Assembly (NCBI RefSeq): GCF_965228935.1
Contig: NZ_OZ245846.1
Location: 124,001 to 188,000 of the forward strand
Length of the DNA: 64,000 nt
Origin: Ulvibacterium sp965228935
Lineage (GTDB): Bacteria > Bacteroidota > Bacteroidia > Flavobacteriales > Flavobacteriaceae
Direction: 5' to 3'
Shown here: in pieces, positions 42,105-52,050 of the stretch
How the letters are laid out: each line of letters begins with the position of its first letter
Position numbering within the stretch: position 1 is the first letter of the stretch
The notes under the pieces: model-generated
Seen by the model: only the letters and a program-made list of their open reading frames with translations
What the model was told of the DNA's origin: nothing
Databases searched by the model: none
Program-made: the position numbers and the translations under genes

Positions 42105-44708
42105 TTACGACAAAATTCCTTTCTCCGATGCCACCAAAACGGCTTTTGCCCGAGTTTCCGAATTGAGCTTATCCAGTATTGCGGATACATGGTTGTCCAC
42201 GGTCCTGGTAGAAATAAAAAGTTTGTCGGCAATTTCCAAATTGGTCATACCTTCCTTTAGAAGATGTAATATTTCCAATTGCCTATTGGTAAGTTGTTCC
42301 GGATTGTTTCGCGTGCTAGACCTGATTCCCCTGGGAATACTCTTTACCCCTTTTTCCCGTAAGCTTTTTTTAATGCGACTTATAACGGCCTCTGCGCCTA
42401 ATCCCTCCAATATATCAAAGGCCTTTTTTTGTGAAACGGTATCCCCATCCATTAAGGTGAGTGCCTGGTAGTATCCAATGGATTTGGACCATGTTAGTAT
42501 TACCTCTTTTAGGTCGTCTAGATACTTCACAAAGTCCGTTCTTTTCCATCCAGTCTTGGTAATGGAAGGTAAACCCCTTTTATTTAGCCAAAAGTTTAAT
42601 AGGGCATCATACCAAATGCTATCATGCATTTTACAGAGTTCCACACTCAGGTCAACTATGGATCTGTCCGGAAACTCTTCTCCTTTGATCCATTCGTATT
42701 CCAAAACTGCAGCGGCCATAGGAACCACAAACTGATATTCCTTGCTTTCCATGGCAAGTTGACAACCCTTTTTTAAGAACTCTAGGGTATCAGGACTACC
42801 AATTCTGGTTTCAATAATGGCCTTGGAGAGGATGGCAACAACACGGGTATATTGATTGTTATGTTCGGATTGAAGGGTTTCATTGGCAATTTTTAATGCA
42901 ACGGGCCATTCTCCCTTAAATCTAAATAGTAACGATTCCAATGATTTTACCACATAAAAAAATAAGTCCAAATCGTTGTCGATGAAAAACCTTTTGATTT
43001 CTCCGATGATGCTATTCGCCACTTGAATATTTCCGGTCAGAACATAATTAAAATATAGATTTACATATATTCTTCCCACTAGACCTTGATCTTCGATTTC
43101 CAAGCCGATGTCGAGTGATTTCTTAAGGTTGCCGAGACCATTTTTATAAGAATCCAAACTACTATGGATATCCAATAAGGAGATGTTTGAAGCGGCAAAC
43201 GCCAAAATTTTTCTTTCCTTAAGTTTTTCCGATAAGGAAAGGGCCTTTCCATTCCATAGGTAAGCCTCCTTTAGTTTGAAGGACAAGGCCAGAATATGGC
43301 CGTTATGGGCATAGGCGTTGGCCAAGGATATGGTCATTGGAGCGTGTTCCTCAAGAATTTCAATAGCCTTACGGCCATGTAACAAACCCTGTTTCCCCAA
43401 TCCACTAAACCATAATAGTCTAGAAGAAAGTGCATAGGCATTTCCCTCCTTGACCTTATCCACGGAACTCCATATGTCAATTAGGGTTTGGGCCGCCTCG
43501 GTTCCCTCTTTCAGTTGGTTTGTTAAATAACACTCGTGCGAATATGCCTCTAACAGGGCGGCATGGGTAGCGGTATGCTTTTCCTCAATATTTTCAATAG
43601 CTATTTTATAGAGATTGAAAGCCTGGACATGCGCACCCCAAGTAGAAGCTTCCGAAGCGGCCTTTGGGGCATATTTTCGGATGATATCCAAATTTCTCGA
43701 TTTAATGGCATGATGAACAATTTCGGATAATGTCGCCGCCCTCGTTTCAAAATCCTTAAGTAGCACCCCCAAAATTTTCTTATGGAAATTCATTTTTTCC
43801 AAGGGATAAATGGCATCGTAAATGGCAAGTCGTACCAAGTCATGTTTGAAATAAACACTTATGCCATCCGTATTGATGAGTTTTTTGCCAACGAGTCCGT
43901 CCAAATATTTGCCCACATCGGACAGGGTGGTTATTTGCTCAATAATATCAATTTCCGCTTTTTGTGGAAAAACTGAAATTAAGGAGAGTACCTCATTTTC
44001 CGATGGGGAAACATTGGTCAAACCGGATACTATGATTTCCTTCAAATTATCAGAAACCTGTAATTTTCTCGTTTTGAGCAGTTCAAATACGAAAAAAGGG
44101 TTTCCTTTGGTAAGCTTGTACAATCTTTCTCCTGATAGGTCATGATCGGTCGCCAATTTCAGTACGGTATCTTCGCTGAAGGCGGAAACCTTTAACCTTT
44201 TCAACCTTTTTGTGGATAACTCAGCCAAAATTTTATACAACGGATGTCCTTTCGCCAACTCATTATCCCGATGTGTCAACACCAACATACATTGAAACTG
44301 TTCTATTCTTCTTCCCAAAAATTTGATCAGATCCAATGTGGCCTCATCCGCCCAATGAACATCTTCAAATAAGAGGACAACGGGTTGCTCTTTGATAAGA
44401 ATCCCTTTTCTTAATCGTTCAAAAATGACATTCTTGTTTTCGCTGTTCAAAGACTCCGGAAAGTTTACCCCAAGTTCCGCCCTCATGTCATAGACAGGAC
44501 CAAAGGGTCTAGGCGTAAAAAGTGATTCACAATAACCGCGGCATATACAGAAATCATCCCCCAGGGAGTTCAAAAAGTAATCGACTAAACTGGTTTTCCC
44601 AATACCGGCTTCTCCATAGATGTTGATGATGCTACTTTTCTGATCGATACAGTCCTTGGCATATTCCTGTAGCAAGCTAATTTCACTCTCCCTTTCCAGC
44701 AATTTCAT
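42105..44708 (-). CDS. Large ATP-binding LuxR family regulator (LAL/MalT-like)
   Basis: 867 residues. N-terminal AAA/STAND ATPase with Walker A GEAGIGKTSLVD near residue 35 and Walker B VVLLFEDVHWADEATLDL near residue 115. A long helical repeat region (TPR-like, residues 350-720) follows, and then a C-terminal LuxR helix-turn-helix (LTNRQLEILHLLKEGMTNLE, IADKLFISTRTVDNHVSAIL). Such proteins act as signal-dependent activators. The inducer and targets are unknown; the OsmC/peroxidase group downstream on the same strand is the nearest candidate. Confidence 0.9.
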   Translation of the reverse strand: MKLLERESEISLLQEYAKDCIDQKSSIINIYGEAGIGKTSLVDYFLNSLGDDFCICRGYCESLFTPRPFGPVYDMRAELGVNFPESLNSENKNVIFERLRKGILIKEQPVVLLFEDVHWADEATLDLIKFLGRRIEQFQCMLVLTHRDNELAKGHPLYKILAELSTKRLKRLKVSAFSEDTVLKLATDHDLSGERLYKLTKGNPFFVFELLKTRKLQVSDNLKEIIVSGLTNVSPSENEVLSLISVFPQKAEIDIIEQITTLSDVGKYLDGLVGKKLINTDGISVYFKHDLVRLAIYDAIYPLEKMNFHKKILGVLLKDFETRAATLSEIVHHAIKSRNLDIIRKYAPKAASEASTWGAHVQAFNLYKIAIENIEEKHTATHAALLEAYSHECYLTNQLKEGTEAAQTLIDIWSSVDKVKEGNAYALSSRLLWFSGLGKQGLLHGRKAIEILEEHAPMTISLANAYAHNGHILALSFKLKEAYLWNGKALSLSEKLKERKILAFAASNISLLDIHSSLDSYKNGLGNLKKSLDIGLEIEDQGLVGRIYVNLYFNYVLTGNIQVANSIIGEIKRFFIDNDLDLFFYVVKSLESLLFRFKGEWPVALKIANETLQSEHNNQYTRVVAILSKAIIETRIGSPDTLEFLKKGCQLAMESKEYQFVVPMAAAVLEYEWIKGEEFPDRSIVDLSVELCKMHDSIWYDALLNFWLNKRGLPSITKTGWKRTDFVKYLDDLKEVILTWSKSIGYYQALTLMDGDTVSQKKAFDILEGLGAEAVISRIKKSLREKGVKSIPRGIRSSTRNNPEQLTNRQLEILHLLKEGMTNLEIADKLFISTRTVDNHVSAILDKLNSETRAKAVLVASEKGILS

Positions 44709-45375
44709 ATAAGTGGTGGTTTATATGTTTTTCAGAAAAATCTATAATCGTACTAGTAAGGGGAACGGCGTTTGATTCACTTTGTGCATAGTAATCCACG
44801 CCTAGCTTTTCATTCGATCAAAAATATAAAGTCTTATGCTAACAAAAACTTAAATCTAGTTGTGCTATCTTGATTGTATGTTAAAAAATGCCCCCTTATC
44901 GTGCCGAGCTGACCAAAAGCTATTTTTGAGGTATTCTGTCATTATTCTGAGCAGGAGAAAAATGGAAAACCTACAATTTTTAAAATTTGGAAACCAAAAT
45001 GGTCAAACCTCGGCCTTTCAACGGTTCATTTCACAAAACGAATGAATGACTTCTTGCGGAGACCCAACTTGACTTTCTATTTCTACCAGAAGGCATCTAC
45101 GATTTCCGATTGGATATGGATCCGCCACTAATACGTGAAAAATTTGCAGTATTTGGTACGTCCTATGGCATGCTTTGAACATTTGAATCCGTTCTTTTGC
45201 CCTAGACCTTCCTGATATTCCTTGCAATAATCATCCTTTTGAAATAATGGAGAGCTCTGGAATGTTTTGCCCCTGGAAAATATCCATCAAAAACCTATTT
45301 TTATTAAAATATAAGTTAGTCATGTACCGACCTCTAACGAGGTTCATAAGCTTTTGAACAAAGTGAATTTAAACC
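44709..45375. other. Long intergenic stretch without a supported gene
   Basis: 667 bp between divergent genes. A 28-codon frame at 44961-45044 (MENLQFLKFG) has a good AGGAG-like site before it but no recognisable product. A 69-codon minus frame at 45018-45227 is not convincing. Promoters for the LuxR and sulfatase genes must be here. A gene remnant is possible. Confidence 0.4.
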
Positions 45376-46923
45376 ATGAAAAATAAAACTCTTTTCCTCA
45401 TTCTTATAGCCTGCATCGCCTGTAAGGATTTCAAAAAAGAAAAGGAAGGCATCACGGATGTTAAGACCAAGCCCAATATTATATTTATCATGGGCGATGA
45501 TCATACCACGCAAGCCATAAGCGCTTATGGTGGTATTTTGGCGGAATATGCCCAGACCAAGAATATGGACCGATTGGCCGAAGAAGGCATACGATTTGAA
45601 AATGTTTTTTCTACCAATTCAATTTGTAGCCCCAGCAGGGCTACCCTTATTACTGGAAAGTATAGCCATAAAAATGGCGTTCGTATCTTACGTCAGGCCT
45701 TTGATGGTTCACAGTTCACTGTCCAAAATGCTTTTCGCACTGCCGGCTATCAAACGGCTCTTTTCGGAAAGTGGCATCTGGAGACCTTACCTACCGGATT
45801 TGACGATTATAAAGTTTTACCGGTTCAAGGCAGATACAAAAATCCCCAATTTATTGAAAAAGGAGAGAATAGTTTGATTACCAGGGAAGGTTGGTCGACC
45901 GATATAATTTCGGAACTTACCACCACTTATCTTAGAAAAAGGGATACGACAAAACCTTTTCTGGTTATGGCCCATTACAAAGCCACACATGACCCGTGGT
46001 CCTCAAGAGCACCTTATGATACGCTCTGGGCGAACGAGGATCTTCCCGAACCCGCAAATCTTTACGATACGTATGAAAACCGGTCACAGGCAGCTCGAAG
46101 GACCGGGCTTAAGCTGGAACAGATCAACCAGGGAACCTATCCCCACAAACGTCTTGAGAATGCCACGCGTGATGAACAACGGGGGTTTATCTATCAGCAA
46201 TATATCAAGTCGTTTCTTCGCTGTGGCCGGGTATTGGATGAAAATGTAGGCAAGCTCATCGATTTTCTTAAAAAAGAAGGATTGTACGACAACACGGTGA
46301 TTATCTATACAGCGGACCAAGGTCATTTTCTGGGAGAACATGGATTTTTCAGTAAACGGTTTATGTATGAGGAAGCCATGAGAATGCCCTTAATCATCCG
46401 ATATCCAAAGTTGATCGAACCGGGCTCGGTTAACGAAGATTTGATTATTAACGCAGACTTTGTACCTACTTTGATGGATATGGCGGATATCGATGTACCG
46501 AAAGATGTACAGGGGAGGAGTTTTTTACCTAACTTAAAAGGAGAAACTCCGGCGGATTGGAGGGAAGCCGTTTACTATCACTATTGGCAGCACATATTGC
46601 ATCGTGAAGTTGCGGCCCATATTGGTGTCCGAACGCGTGACAAAAAACTGATTTTCTACTACGGTTTGCCCCTTGGGCAGACGGACAAGTCCCCTACACC
46701 ACCCGAATGGGAGTTCTTCGATTTAAAAAAGGATCCTTCGGAAATGTATAATGCCTTCAATAACCCGAAATATATGACCACTGTGGACAGCCTAAAGCAA
46801 AAATTGAAAGAACTTCAGATACGTTATGACGATGAAGGTTTGGAATATCCAGAGATGAAGTCGGTACAGGAAAAGTATTTTTGGACAGGTGCAAACCCAC
46901 CAACTGTAGCAACGGAGAAATAG
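45376..46923 (+). CDS. Sulfatase (type I, formylglycine dependent), lipoprotein
   Basis: 515 residues. The lipobox IAC (ACIACK) suggests a lipid-anchored or exported enzyme. PNIIFIMGDDH carries the first metal aspartates, and C84-S-P-S-R88 is the CxPxR signature in which the cysteine becomes formylglycine. TADQGHFLGEHGFFSKRFMYEEAMRMP is the second conserved block. Members remove sulfate esters from algal polysaccharides or choline-type esters; no polysaccharide-utilisation genes are adjacent, so the substrate stays open. A maturase is not in the window. Confidence 0.9.
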   Translation: MKNKTLFLILIACIACKDFKKEKEGITDVKTKPNIIFIMGDDHTTQAISAYGGILAEYAQTKNMDRLAEEGIRFENVFSTNSICSPSRATLITGKYSHKNGVRILRQAFDGSQFTVQNAFRTAGYQTALFGKWHLETLPTGFDDYKVLPVQGRYKNPQFIEKGENSLITREGWSTDIISELTTTYLRKRDTTKPFLVMAHYKATHDPWSSRAPYDTLWANEDLPEPANLYDTYENRSQAARRTGLKLEQINQGTYPHKRLENATRDEQRGFIYQQYIKSFLRCGRVLDENVGKLIDFLKKEGLYDNTVIIYTADQGHFLGEHGFFSKRFMYEEAMRMPLIIRYPKLIEPGSVNEDLIINADFVPTLMDMADIDVPKDVQGRSFLPNLKGETPADWREAVYYHYWQHILHREVAAHIGVRTRDKKLIFYYGLPLGQTDKSPTPPEWEFFDLKKDPSEMYNAFNNPKYMTTVDSLKQKLKELQIRYDDEGLEYPEMKSVQEKYFWTGANPPTVATEK

Positions 46924-47153
46924 TGGTTTTATTAAATAATCCTCGATATCAGAACGCCACATTAGATGGGTAAAGTGCATTCATTAAGACACGACCCTTC
47001 TTTTTGTAACATTCCTATCAATCCAAAATAGAATTGTAGAATGGTCATTTTCCAATGATTTTATGTGGGCTATTCAAAACTGTGGCAATACTATCGGATT
47101 TTGGGTACGTTGGATCTAGTACAACCGGGAAAAGAAAACCAAGGCCCTAAAAC
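46924..47153. other. Spacer downstream of the sulfatase gene
   Basis: No open frame and no clear terminator seen. The stretch leads into the Fnr-like promoter at 47154. Confidence 0.4.
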
Positions 47154-47197
47154 ATGACAAAAGTCATATGCTGTAATCCTAAAAACTCGAAAATTTG
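47154..47197 (+). promoter_or_regulatory. Fnr-like site and -7 box of the 598-residue protein gene
   Basis: ATGAC-AAAA-GTCAT at 47154-47167 is a perfect dyad (centre 47160.5). AAAATTTG at 47190-47197 (xAnnTTTG) starts exactly 29.5 bp later. The leader to the start codon at 47295 would be about 90 nt. Confidence 0.75.
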
Positions 47198-47294
47198 CGA
47201 AAAGCAAGTTCAAGCCACAGCAAAAGCGTTTCACATAACCGTGAAAATTTTCCAAAAACACTTTGCCGGAACATTGATGTAAACAGAATACCAA

Positions 47295-49091
47295 ATGACA
47301 CATGCACATTCTTTCCATATTCCGGTAATGGGAATTGGATTTACCATAGACACTCCCTTAAAGGTCTCTCAATTTGGGATGGATTCCGTGATTTCCCTGG
47401 TAGATGACATTCTTCTTGAGAAACTACGGAAAATGTACTGCGAAAAATTCGAGATCACGTATACGGAAATCACGGAAAAAATCGAGGATTTCCGGGCAAA
47501 GCGAATTACCGCATACCTAGACCTAATCCATGAACTCGCCCAAAAGAAATTCGATGAGTTTAAAAATACGACCGCTGAGACCGCAAACAGTATTCGGGAG
47601 TATTTCAATATGCTTCCCGATACTTCACGTATAAAACAGGAATTCAAGAAATTGACGGCGGACTATTTTAATCTTGAGGAAATCCAAAAATGGGTCAAGG
47701 AACATATGGCCATGGGAAGTATAGATGTGAATATCATGACCAAAGTGGATAAGGACAATTACATTAAAAATGAAAAGCTTCCCAGTGAATATAACGACGC
47801 ACATGCCGCATTAAGAGGGTTTGCCAACAGTAGCCTACGCTCTTCCGTCATACTTTCGGCCGGAATGAACCCTAGATTATACAGCTATCTGGAACAGTTT
47901 AAGGATTTTTATCCGGACGAAAATGGACATATCAAGAAGAAAATAGTCCTAAAGGTAAGTGACTATCGTTCCGCCCTGATTCAAGGCAAGTTTCTGGCCA
48001 AAAAAGGACTATGGGTATCCGAATACCGAATAGAATCAGGACTCAATTGTGGTGGTCACGCTTTTGCCACGGACGGATATCTCATGGGCCCTATTTTACA
48101 TCAATTCAAGGAAAACAGGGATGATCTGACACAATCCGTTTATGAGATTCTTGTAAGGTCACTGACACAAAAAAATCGACCTGTACCGAAAAAAGGATTG
48201 CCCCTTAAAATAACCGCCCAAGGTGGGGTGGGTACCGCAGAGGAACATCAATTCATATTGGACCATTACCATGTGGATTCCGTAGGATGGGGGACACCTT
48301 TTCTGTTAGTACCTGAAGCGACTACCGTTGATGATAGCACACGTAATCAATTAATGGAGGCCAAAGAAGATGACCTGTACTTGAGCAATACCTCCCCCTT
48401 GGGAATTCCTTTTCATAGCCTTAAGGGCAATACCAAGGATGATGAAAAGTTCAATTTGATCAATAAAGGAAGACCCGGCAGTTCTTGCCCCAAGAAATTT
48501 GTTGCCCTGAACAAGGATTTTACGGACAAGGGAATTTGCATAGCATCAAGGCAATACCAGCATTTAAAAATCAAGGAACTGGATAGCCAGGAATTATCTC
48601 CGGAGGAATATCGATCCAAATATGAAAAAATCGTGGAGAAGTCCTGTACCTGTGTGGGGTTGGGGACATCCGCCCTACTCGCCTATGGTCTGGATACCAA
48701 AACCGAAGGTAAGGGTGTTTCTATCTGTCCGGGACCGAATATGGCCTATTTTTCCAAACTTATGAGCCTAAACGAAATGACCGATCATATCTATGGAAGG
48801 ATCAACGTAATTACCAGAACCGATCGTCCCAATATGTTCATTAAGGAATTATACATCTACATCGATTATCTCAAGAACAAAATCGAGGAAGCCAAGGAAG
48901 CGGTGACCGAACGGCAAAAAAAGTATTTATCCACTTTTACAAATAACCTTAAGGAGGGCATTGCCTACTATCATTCGGTTTTTGATAATCTCAAAGGAGG
49001 TTTTGAAAACACCAGATCCCAAATTGTGTTCGATTTAGATCATAGTCTAAAGACCTTGCTTCTGGCGGAAGAGAAAATAAAGGCGTTATAA
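47295..49091 (+). CDS. Conserved-looking 598-residue protein, possible TIM-barrel flavoprotein, unrecognised
   Basis: The first 110 residues are helical after a FHIPVMGIGFTIDTP start. The central part resembles FMN-dependent TIM barrels of the nitronate monooxygenase/IMPDH type: LNCGGHAFATDGYLMGP, ITAQGGVGTAEEHQFILDHY and VDSVGWGTPFLLVPEAT. The last third holds clustered cysteines (GSSCPKK, KGICIASRQY, KSCTCVGLGTS, VSICPGPN) that could bind a metal or Fe-S cluster, then a coiled-coil-like end. I cannot name a family. The gene stands alone between the sulfatase and nadB and has an Fnr-like promoter, so it probably acts when oxygen is low. Confidence 0.8.
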   Translation: MTHAHSFHIPVMGIGFTIDTPLKVSQFGMDSVISLVDDILLEKLRKMYCEKFEITYTEITEKIEDFRAKRITAYLDLIHELAQKKFDEFKNTTAETANSIREYFNMLPDTSRIKQEFKKLTADYFNLEEIQKWVKEHMAMGSIDVNIMTKVDKDNYIKNEKLPSEYNDAHAALRGFANSSLRSSVILSAGMNPRLYSYLEQFKDFYPDENGHIKKKIVLKVSDYRSALIQGKFLAKKGLWVSEYRIESGLNCGGHAFATDGYLMGPILHQFKENRDDLTQSVYEILVRSLTQKNRPVPKKGLPLKITAQGGVGTAEEHQFILDHYHVDSVGWGTPFLLVPEATTVDDSTRNQLMEAKEDDLYLSNTSPLGIPFHSLKGNTKDDEKFNLINKGRPGSSCPKKFVALNKDFTDKGICIASRQYQHLKIKELDSQELSPEEYRSKYEKIVEKSCTCVGLGTSALLAYGLDTKTEGKGVSICPGPNMAYFSKLMSLNEMTDHIYGRINVITRTDRPNMFIKELYIYIDYLKNKIEEAKEAVTERQKKYLSTFTNNLKEGIAYYHSVFDNLKGGFENTRSQIVFDLDHSLKTLLLAEEKIKAL

Positions 49092-49170
49092 ATCTGGTCA
49101 ATAAGGAAAAGCGACCCTTACCAGGAGGTAAATAAAAAAATGTAATTCCTATAGCGGATACTTCTTTTTT

Positions 49171-50733
49171 TCAAGAAGTGGCAGTATTATCAATATTATA
49201 ATACCCTCCTTTGTTCTCTTTTCTTTTCAAGGATTGACCGATCGTCAAATGGGCCACATTGACCATGTTTCGCAACTCGCAAAGTGTCGTGGTCACTTTT
49301 GAACTTTTATAAAGTTCCTCCACTTCCCTGTAGATCAAATCCAGATGTAGGACGGCCTTTGCCAAACGGTCGTTGCTTCTAACAATACCCACATAATCCC
49401 GCATTAAGGCCTGTAACTTTTTAAGATTGTGAAGTATGAGAATATGTTCCTTGGGAATACGGGTTCCTTCATCGTTCCATTCCGGAATGGCGACATTTAC
49501 GGAATCGGTAGGATGTGCAACTTGGTATTTATAGATGTTGTGCGCATACACCAAGGCCTCCAACAAAGAATTGGAAGCCAACCGATTGGCACCGTGCAAT
49601 CCGGTTCTGGAACACTCACCACAAGCGAATAAACGGTTTACTGAAGTTCTTCCGGTCTTGTCTACGACAACACCTCCACAAAGGTAATGGGCTGCAGGTA
49701 CCACTGGAATCCAATCGGTTTCTATGGCTATATGGTTTGCCAAACACTCTTTATAAATCGTAGGGAAATGTCTTTTGAACTCATCGATATCCAGATGGGT
49801 ACAATCCAAAAAAACACAGGTATCCCCGGATTTTTTCAATTCCTTGTCTATACTTTGCGATACGATGTCCCGTGAAGCCAATTCAGCCCTTTCATCATAA
49901 TCCGGCATAAACCTATGCCCATTTTTATCACGTAAAATAGCCCCGAATCCCCGTACAGCTTCGGAAATTAAAAATGAGGGGCCTTCTTTGGTGGTATACA
50001 AGGCTGTGGGATGAAATTGTACAAATTCCATATCCCTGATCTCTGCTTTGGCTCTGTACGCCATAGCGATACCGTCACCGGTCGCGATTACGGGATTGGT
50101 CGTATGCCCATAAACATGACCAATACCTCCGGTAGCCAACAACGTACTATCCGCCTTAATAGTGACAATCTCCCCCGCCTTTTGATTCAATACGTAGGCC
50201 CCATAACACGAAACTTGCTTTGATTCAGGAACTTCCAAATGGTGTTCCGTAATGAGATCTATGGCAAAATGATAAGGTAGCATGGAAACATTGGGCAATC
50301 TTCTTAAATTTTCCAGCAATGCCCGCTCTACTTCATACCCGGTGAGGTCCTTATGATGAACGACCCTATGCTCCGAATGGCCGCCTTCTTTGCCCAACTC
50401 CAATTTTCCAGAAGCGTCAATATCAAAACTTGCTCCCCAGGCCATCAATTCCCTAAGTCGTTTTGGACCTTTTTTTACCACCATTTTCACTACGTCCCGA
50501 TCGCAAAGTCCATCTCCGGCCACCAGGGTATCCTTAATATGTTTCTTAAAGGAGTCCTCCTCCAAATCCAATACTACGGCAACACCCCCTTGGGCATATT
50601 TTGTGTTGGATTCTTCCTCATCGGCCTTTGTGACAATGGTTACGGTCTTATACGGAAGTGCCTGGGCAATTTTTGAAGCGAAGGTCAATCCTGCTACCCC
50701 GGAGCCAATAACAAGAAAATTCGTTTGTATCAT
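49171..50733 (-). CDS. nadB: L-aspartate oxidase
   Basis: 520 residues. FAD motif GSGVAGLTFA at residues 8-17, the TKYAQGGVAVVLD active-site stretch, HRVVHHKDLTG, QFHPTALY and CGECSRTGLHGANRLASNSLLEALV are all typical of NadB and distinguish it from succinate dehydrogenase by length and context. It oxidises aspartate to iminoaspartate for NAD synthesis and can use fumarate in place of oxygen. It starts one base after the nadA stop, so it is cotranscribed with nadA. Confidence 0.95.
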   Translation of the reverse strand: MIQTNFLVIGSGVAGLTFASKIAQALPYKTVTIVTKADEEESNTKYAQGGVAVVLDLEEDSFKKHIKDTLVAGDGLCDRDVVKMVVKKGPKRLRELMAWGASFDIDASGKLELGKEGGHSEHRVVHHKDLTGYEVERALLENLRRLPNVSMLPYHFAIDLITEHHLEVPESKQVSCYGAYVLNQKAGEIVTIKADSTLLATGGIGHVYGHTTNPVIATGDGIAMAYRAKAEIRDMEFVQFHPTALYTTKEGPSFLISEAVRGFGAILRDKNGHRFMPDYDERAELASRDIVSQSIDKELKKSGDTCVFLDCTHLDIDEFKRHFPTIYKECLANHIAIETDWIPVVPAAHYLCGGVVVDKTGRTSVNRLFACGECSRTGLHGANRLASNSLLEALVYAHNIYKYQVAHPTDSVNVAIPEWNDEGTRIPKEHILILHNLKKLQALMRDYVGIVRSNDRLAKAVLHLDLIYREVEELYKSSKVTTTLCELRNMVNVAHLTIGQSLKRKENKGGYYNIDNTATS

Positions 50734-50734
50734 C

Positions 50735-51661
50735 TTACTTCGATAGCTCCAACATCCTTTCTATAGGCAATAGTGCAGACTGTGCCAAGGCTTCCGGAAT
50801 ATCTATTTGCGGGGACTCGTTAAGCAAACAATCGTATAATTTTTGCAAGGTGTTCACTTTCATATAAGCACATTCACTACAAGCACAGGTATTGTCTTCC
50901 TGTGCCGGAGCAGGAATTAGTTCCGTATTGGGCACTTCCTGTTGCATTTTGTGCAATATACCGGCTTCCGTGGCTACAATAAACTTCTCCTTAGGGTGCT
51001 CTTTTACATAGTTGATCATTCCGGCCGTGGAGCCAATATAGGTGGCAACATCCAAGATATGCTTTTCGGATTCGGGATGGGCAATGATGACCGATTCCGG
51101 ATTTGCCTTATGCAGATCCAATAATTTTTCTATGGAAAATGCTTCATGAACCACACAGGAACCGTCCCAAAGCAGGAGGTCCCGACCTGTTTTTTGACTG
51201 ATAAACCTTCCCAGATTTTTGTCCGGTGCAAAGATGATAGGTCTGTCCTCCGGAACCGATTCCACAATTTTCAAAGCGTTGGAAGACGTACAGACAATAT
51301 CGCTCATCGCCTTGATTTCTGCCGAACAGTTGATATAAGTAATCACCAAGTGGTCCGGATGGGCGGCTTTAAATTCACGAAATGCATCCGGTGGACAGGA
51401 TTCGGCCAAGGAACAACCCGCATCAAGGTCGGGAAGCAAAACCATTTTGGACGGATTCAAGATTTTGGCCGTCTCCGCCATAAAATGTACCCCGGCAAAT
51501 ACGATAATGGATGCATCCGTTTCCGCAGCCTTTTGGGAAAGCCCCAGACTATCACCGACATAATCCGCAATTTCCTGTATTTCCGGCCGTTGGTAATAAT
51601 GCGCCAACACTATGGCCTTTTTACTTTTTTTTAATTCCAATATTTGGTTTGCCAAACTCAT
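50735..51661 (-). CDS. nadA: Quinolinate synthase
   Basis: 308 residues from ATG at 51661; the frame runs up to a TTG at 51691 that lies inside the -7 box and is rejected. VLAHYYQRPEIQEIADYVGDS is the usual start, and the cluster cysteines are candidates in DLDAGCSLAESCP, VCTSSNA and CACSECAYMK. NadA condenses iminoaspartate with dihydroxyacetone phosphate to quinolinate and depends on an oxygen-labile [4Fe-4S] cluster. The promoter carries the best Fnr-like arrangement of the window. Confidence 0.95.
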   Translation of the reverse strand: MSLANQILELKKSKKAIVLAHYYQRPEIQEIADYVGDSLGLSQKAAETDASIIVFAGVHFMAETAKILNPSKMVLLPDLDAGCSLAESCPPDAFREFKAAHPDHLVITYINCSAEIKAMSDIVCTSSNALKIVESVPEDRPIIFAPDKNLGRFISQKTGRDLLLWDGSCVVHEAFSIEKLLDLHKANPESVIIAHPESEKHILDVATYIGSTAGMINYVKEHPKEKFIVATEAGILHKMQQEVPNTELIPAPAQEDNTCACSECAYMKVNTLQKLYDCLLNESPQIDIPEALAQSALLPIERMLELSK

Positions 51662-51688
51662 ATGCCCAGATTCCAAATTTTTTGGGTG

Positions 51689-51732
51689 CAAATGTATTTT
51701 AAATCCACCCCTTAAAATATGATTTTCGTCAC
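51689..51732 (-). promoter_or_regulatory. Fnr-like site and -7 box of nadA-nadB
   Basis: On the minus strand GTGAC-GAAA-ATCAT spans 51732-51719 (centre 51725.5). TACATTTG (51696-51689), a perfect TAnnTTTG, starts 29.5 bp downstream. The nadA start codon follows about 28 bp later. Confidence 0.75.
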
Positions 51733-52050
51733 AATGTACAACAAAACTTGAACTATTGCCATGAGATGGGCCGGTTCAGCCTTAGTGCTTGATTATTTCG
51801 TCTGTTTTACATTAGGACTACGATACTTCTATCCATGTTTTCCGGATAACTTATGGGTATATGGTGCTTTAGCACAAACGCAATGTAGGCACCCACCAAA
51901 GTTTAAGTATACCAAAAGATGTTTTGTGTGCGATTCTGCTGAGAAAAGTCCCAAAAACCGTTGGTTTTATGGAACAACCCGATATTGGAACAACGGTTCA
52001 GAGCAATGTCCAAACCGTTGTCTTGAAGTGTGTATTTATGAATGGAGTCT
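51733..52050. other. Intergenic stretch between nadA and the SnoaL-like gene
   Basis: No gene supported on either strand. A short dyad around AAAACC-GTT-GGTTTT lies near 51955-51969. Nothing else stands out. Confidence 0.4.

Noticed and set aside
45018..45227. 69-codon minus-strand frame in the LuxR-sulfatase gap
   Set aside because: No recognisable motif, no promoter or ribosome site, and no link with neighbouring genes.
49160..49179. Hairpin ACTTCTT-TTTTTC-AAGAAGT as a shared terminator of the 598-residue protein gene and nadB
   Set aside because: The stem is short and AT-rich and overlaps the nadB stop codon; evidence is too weak.
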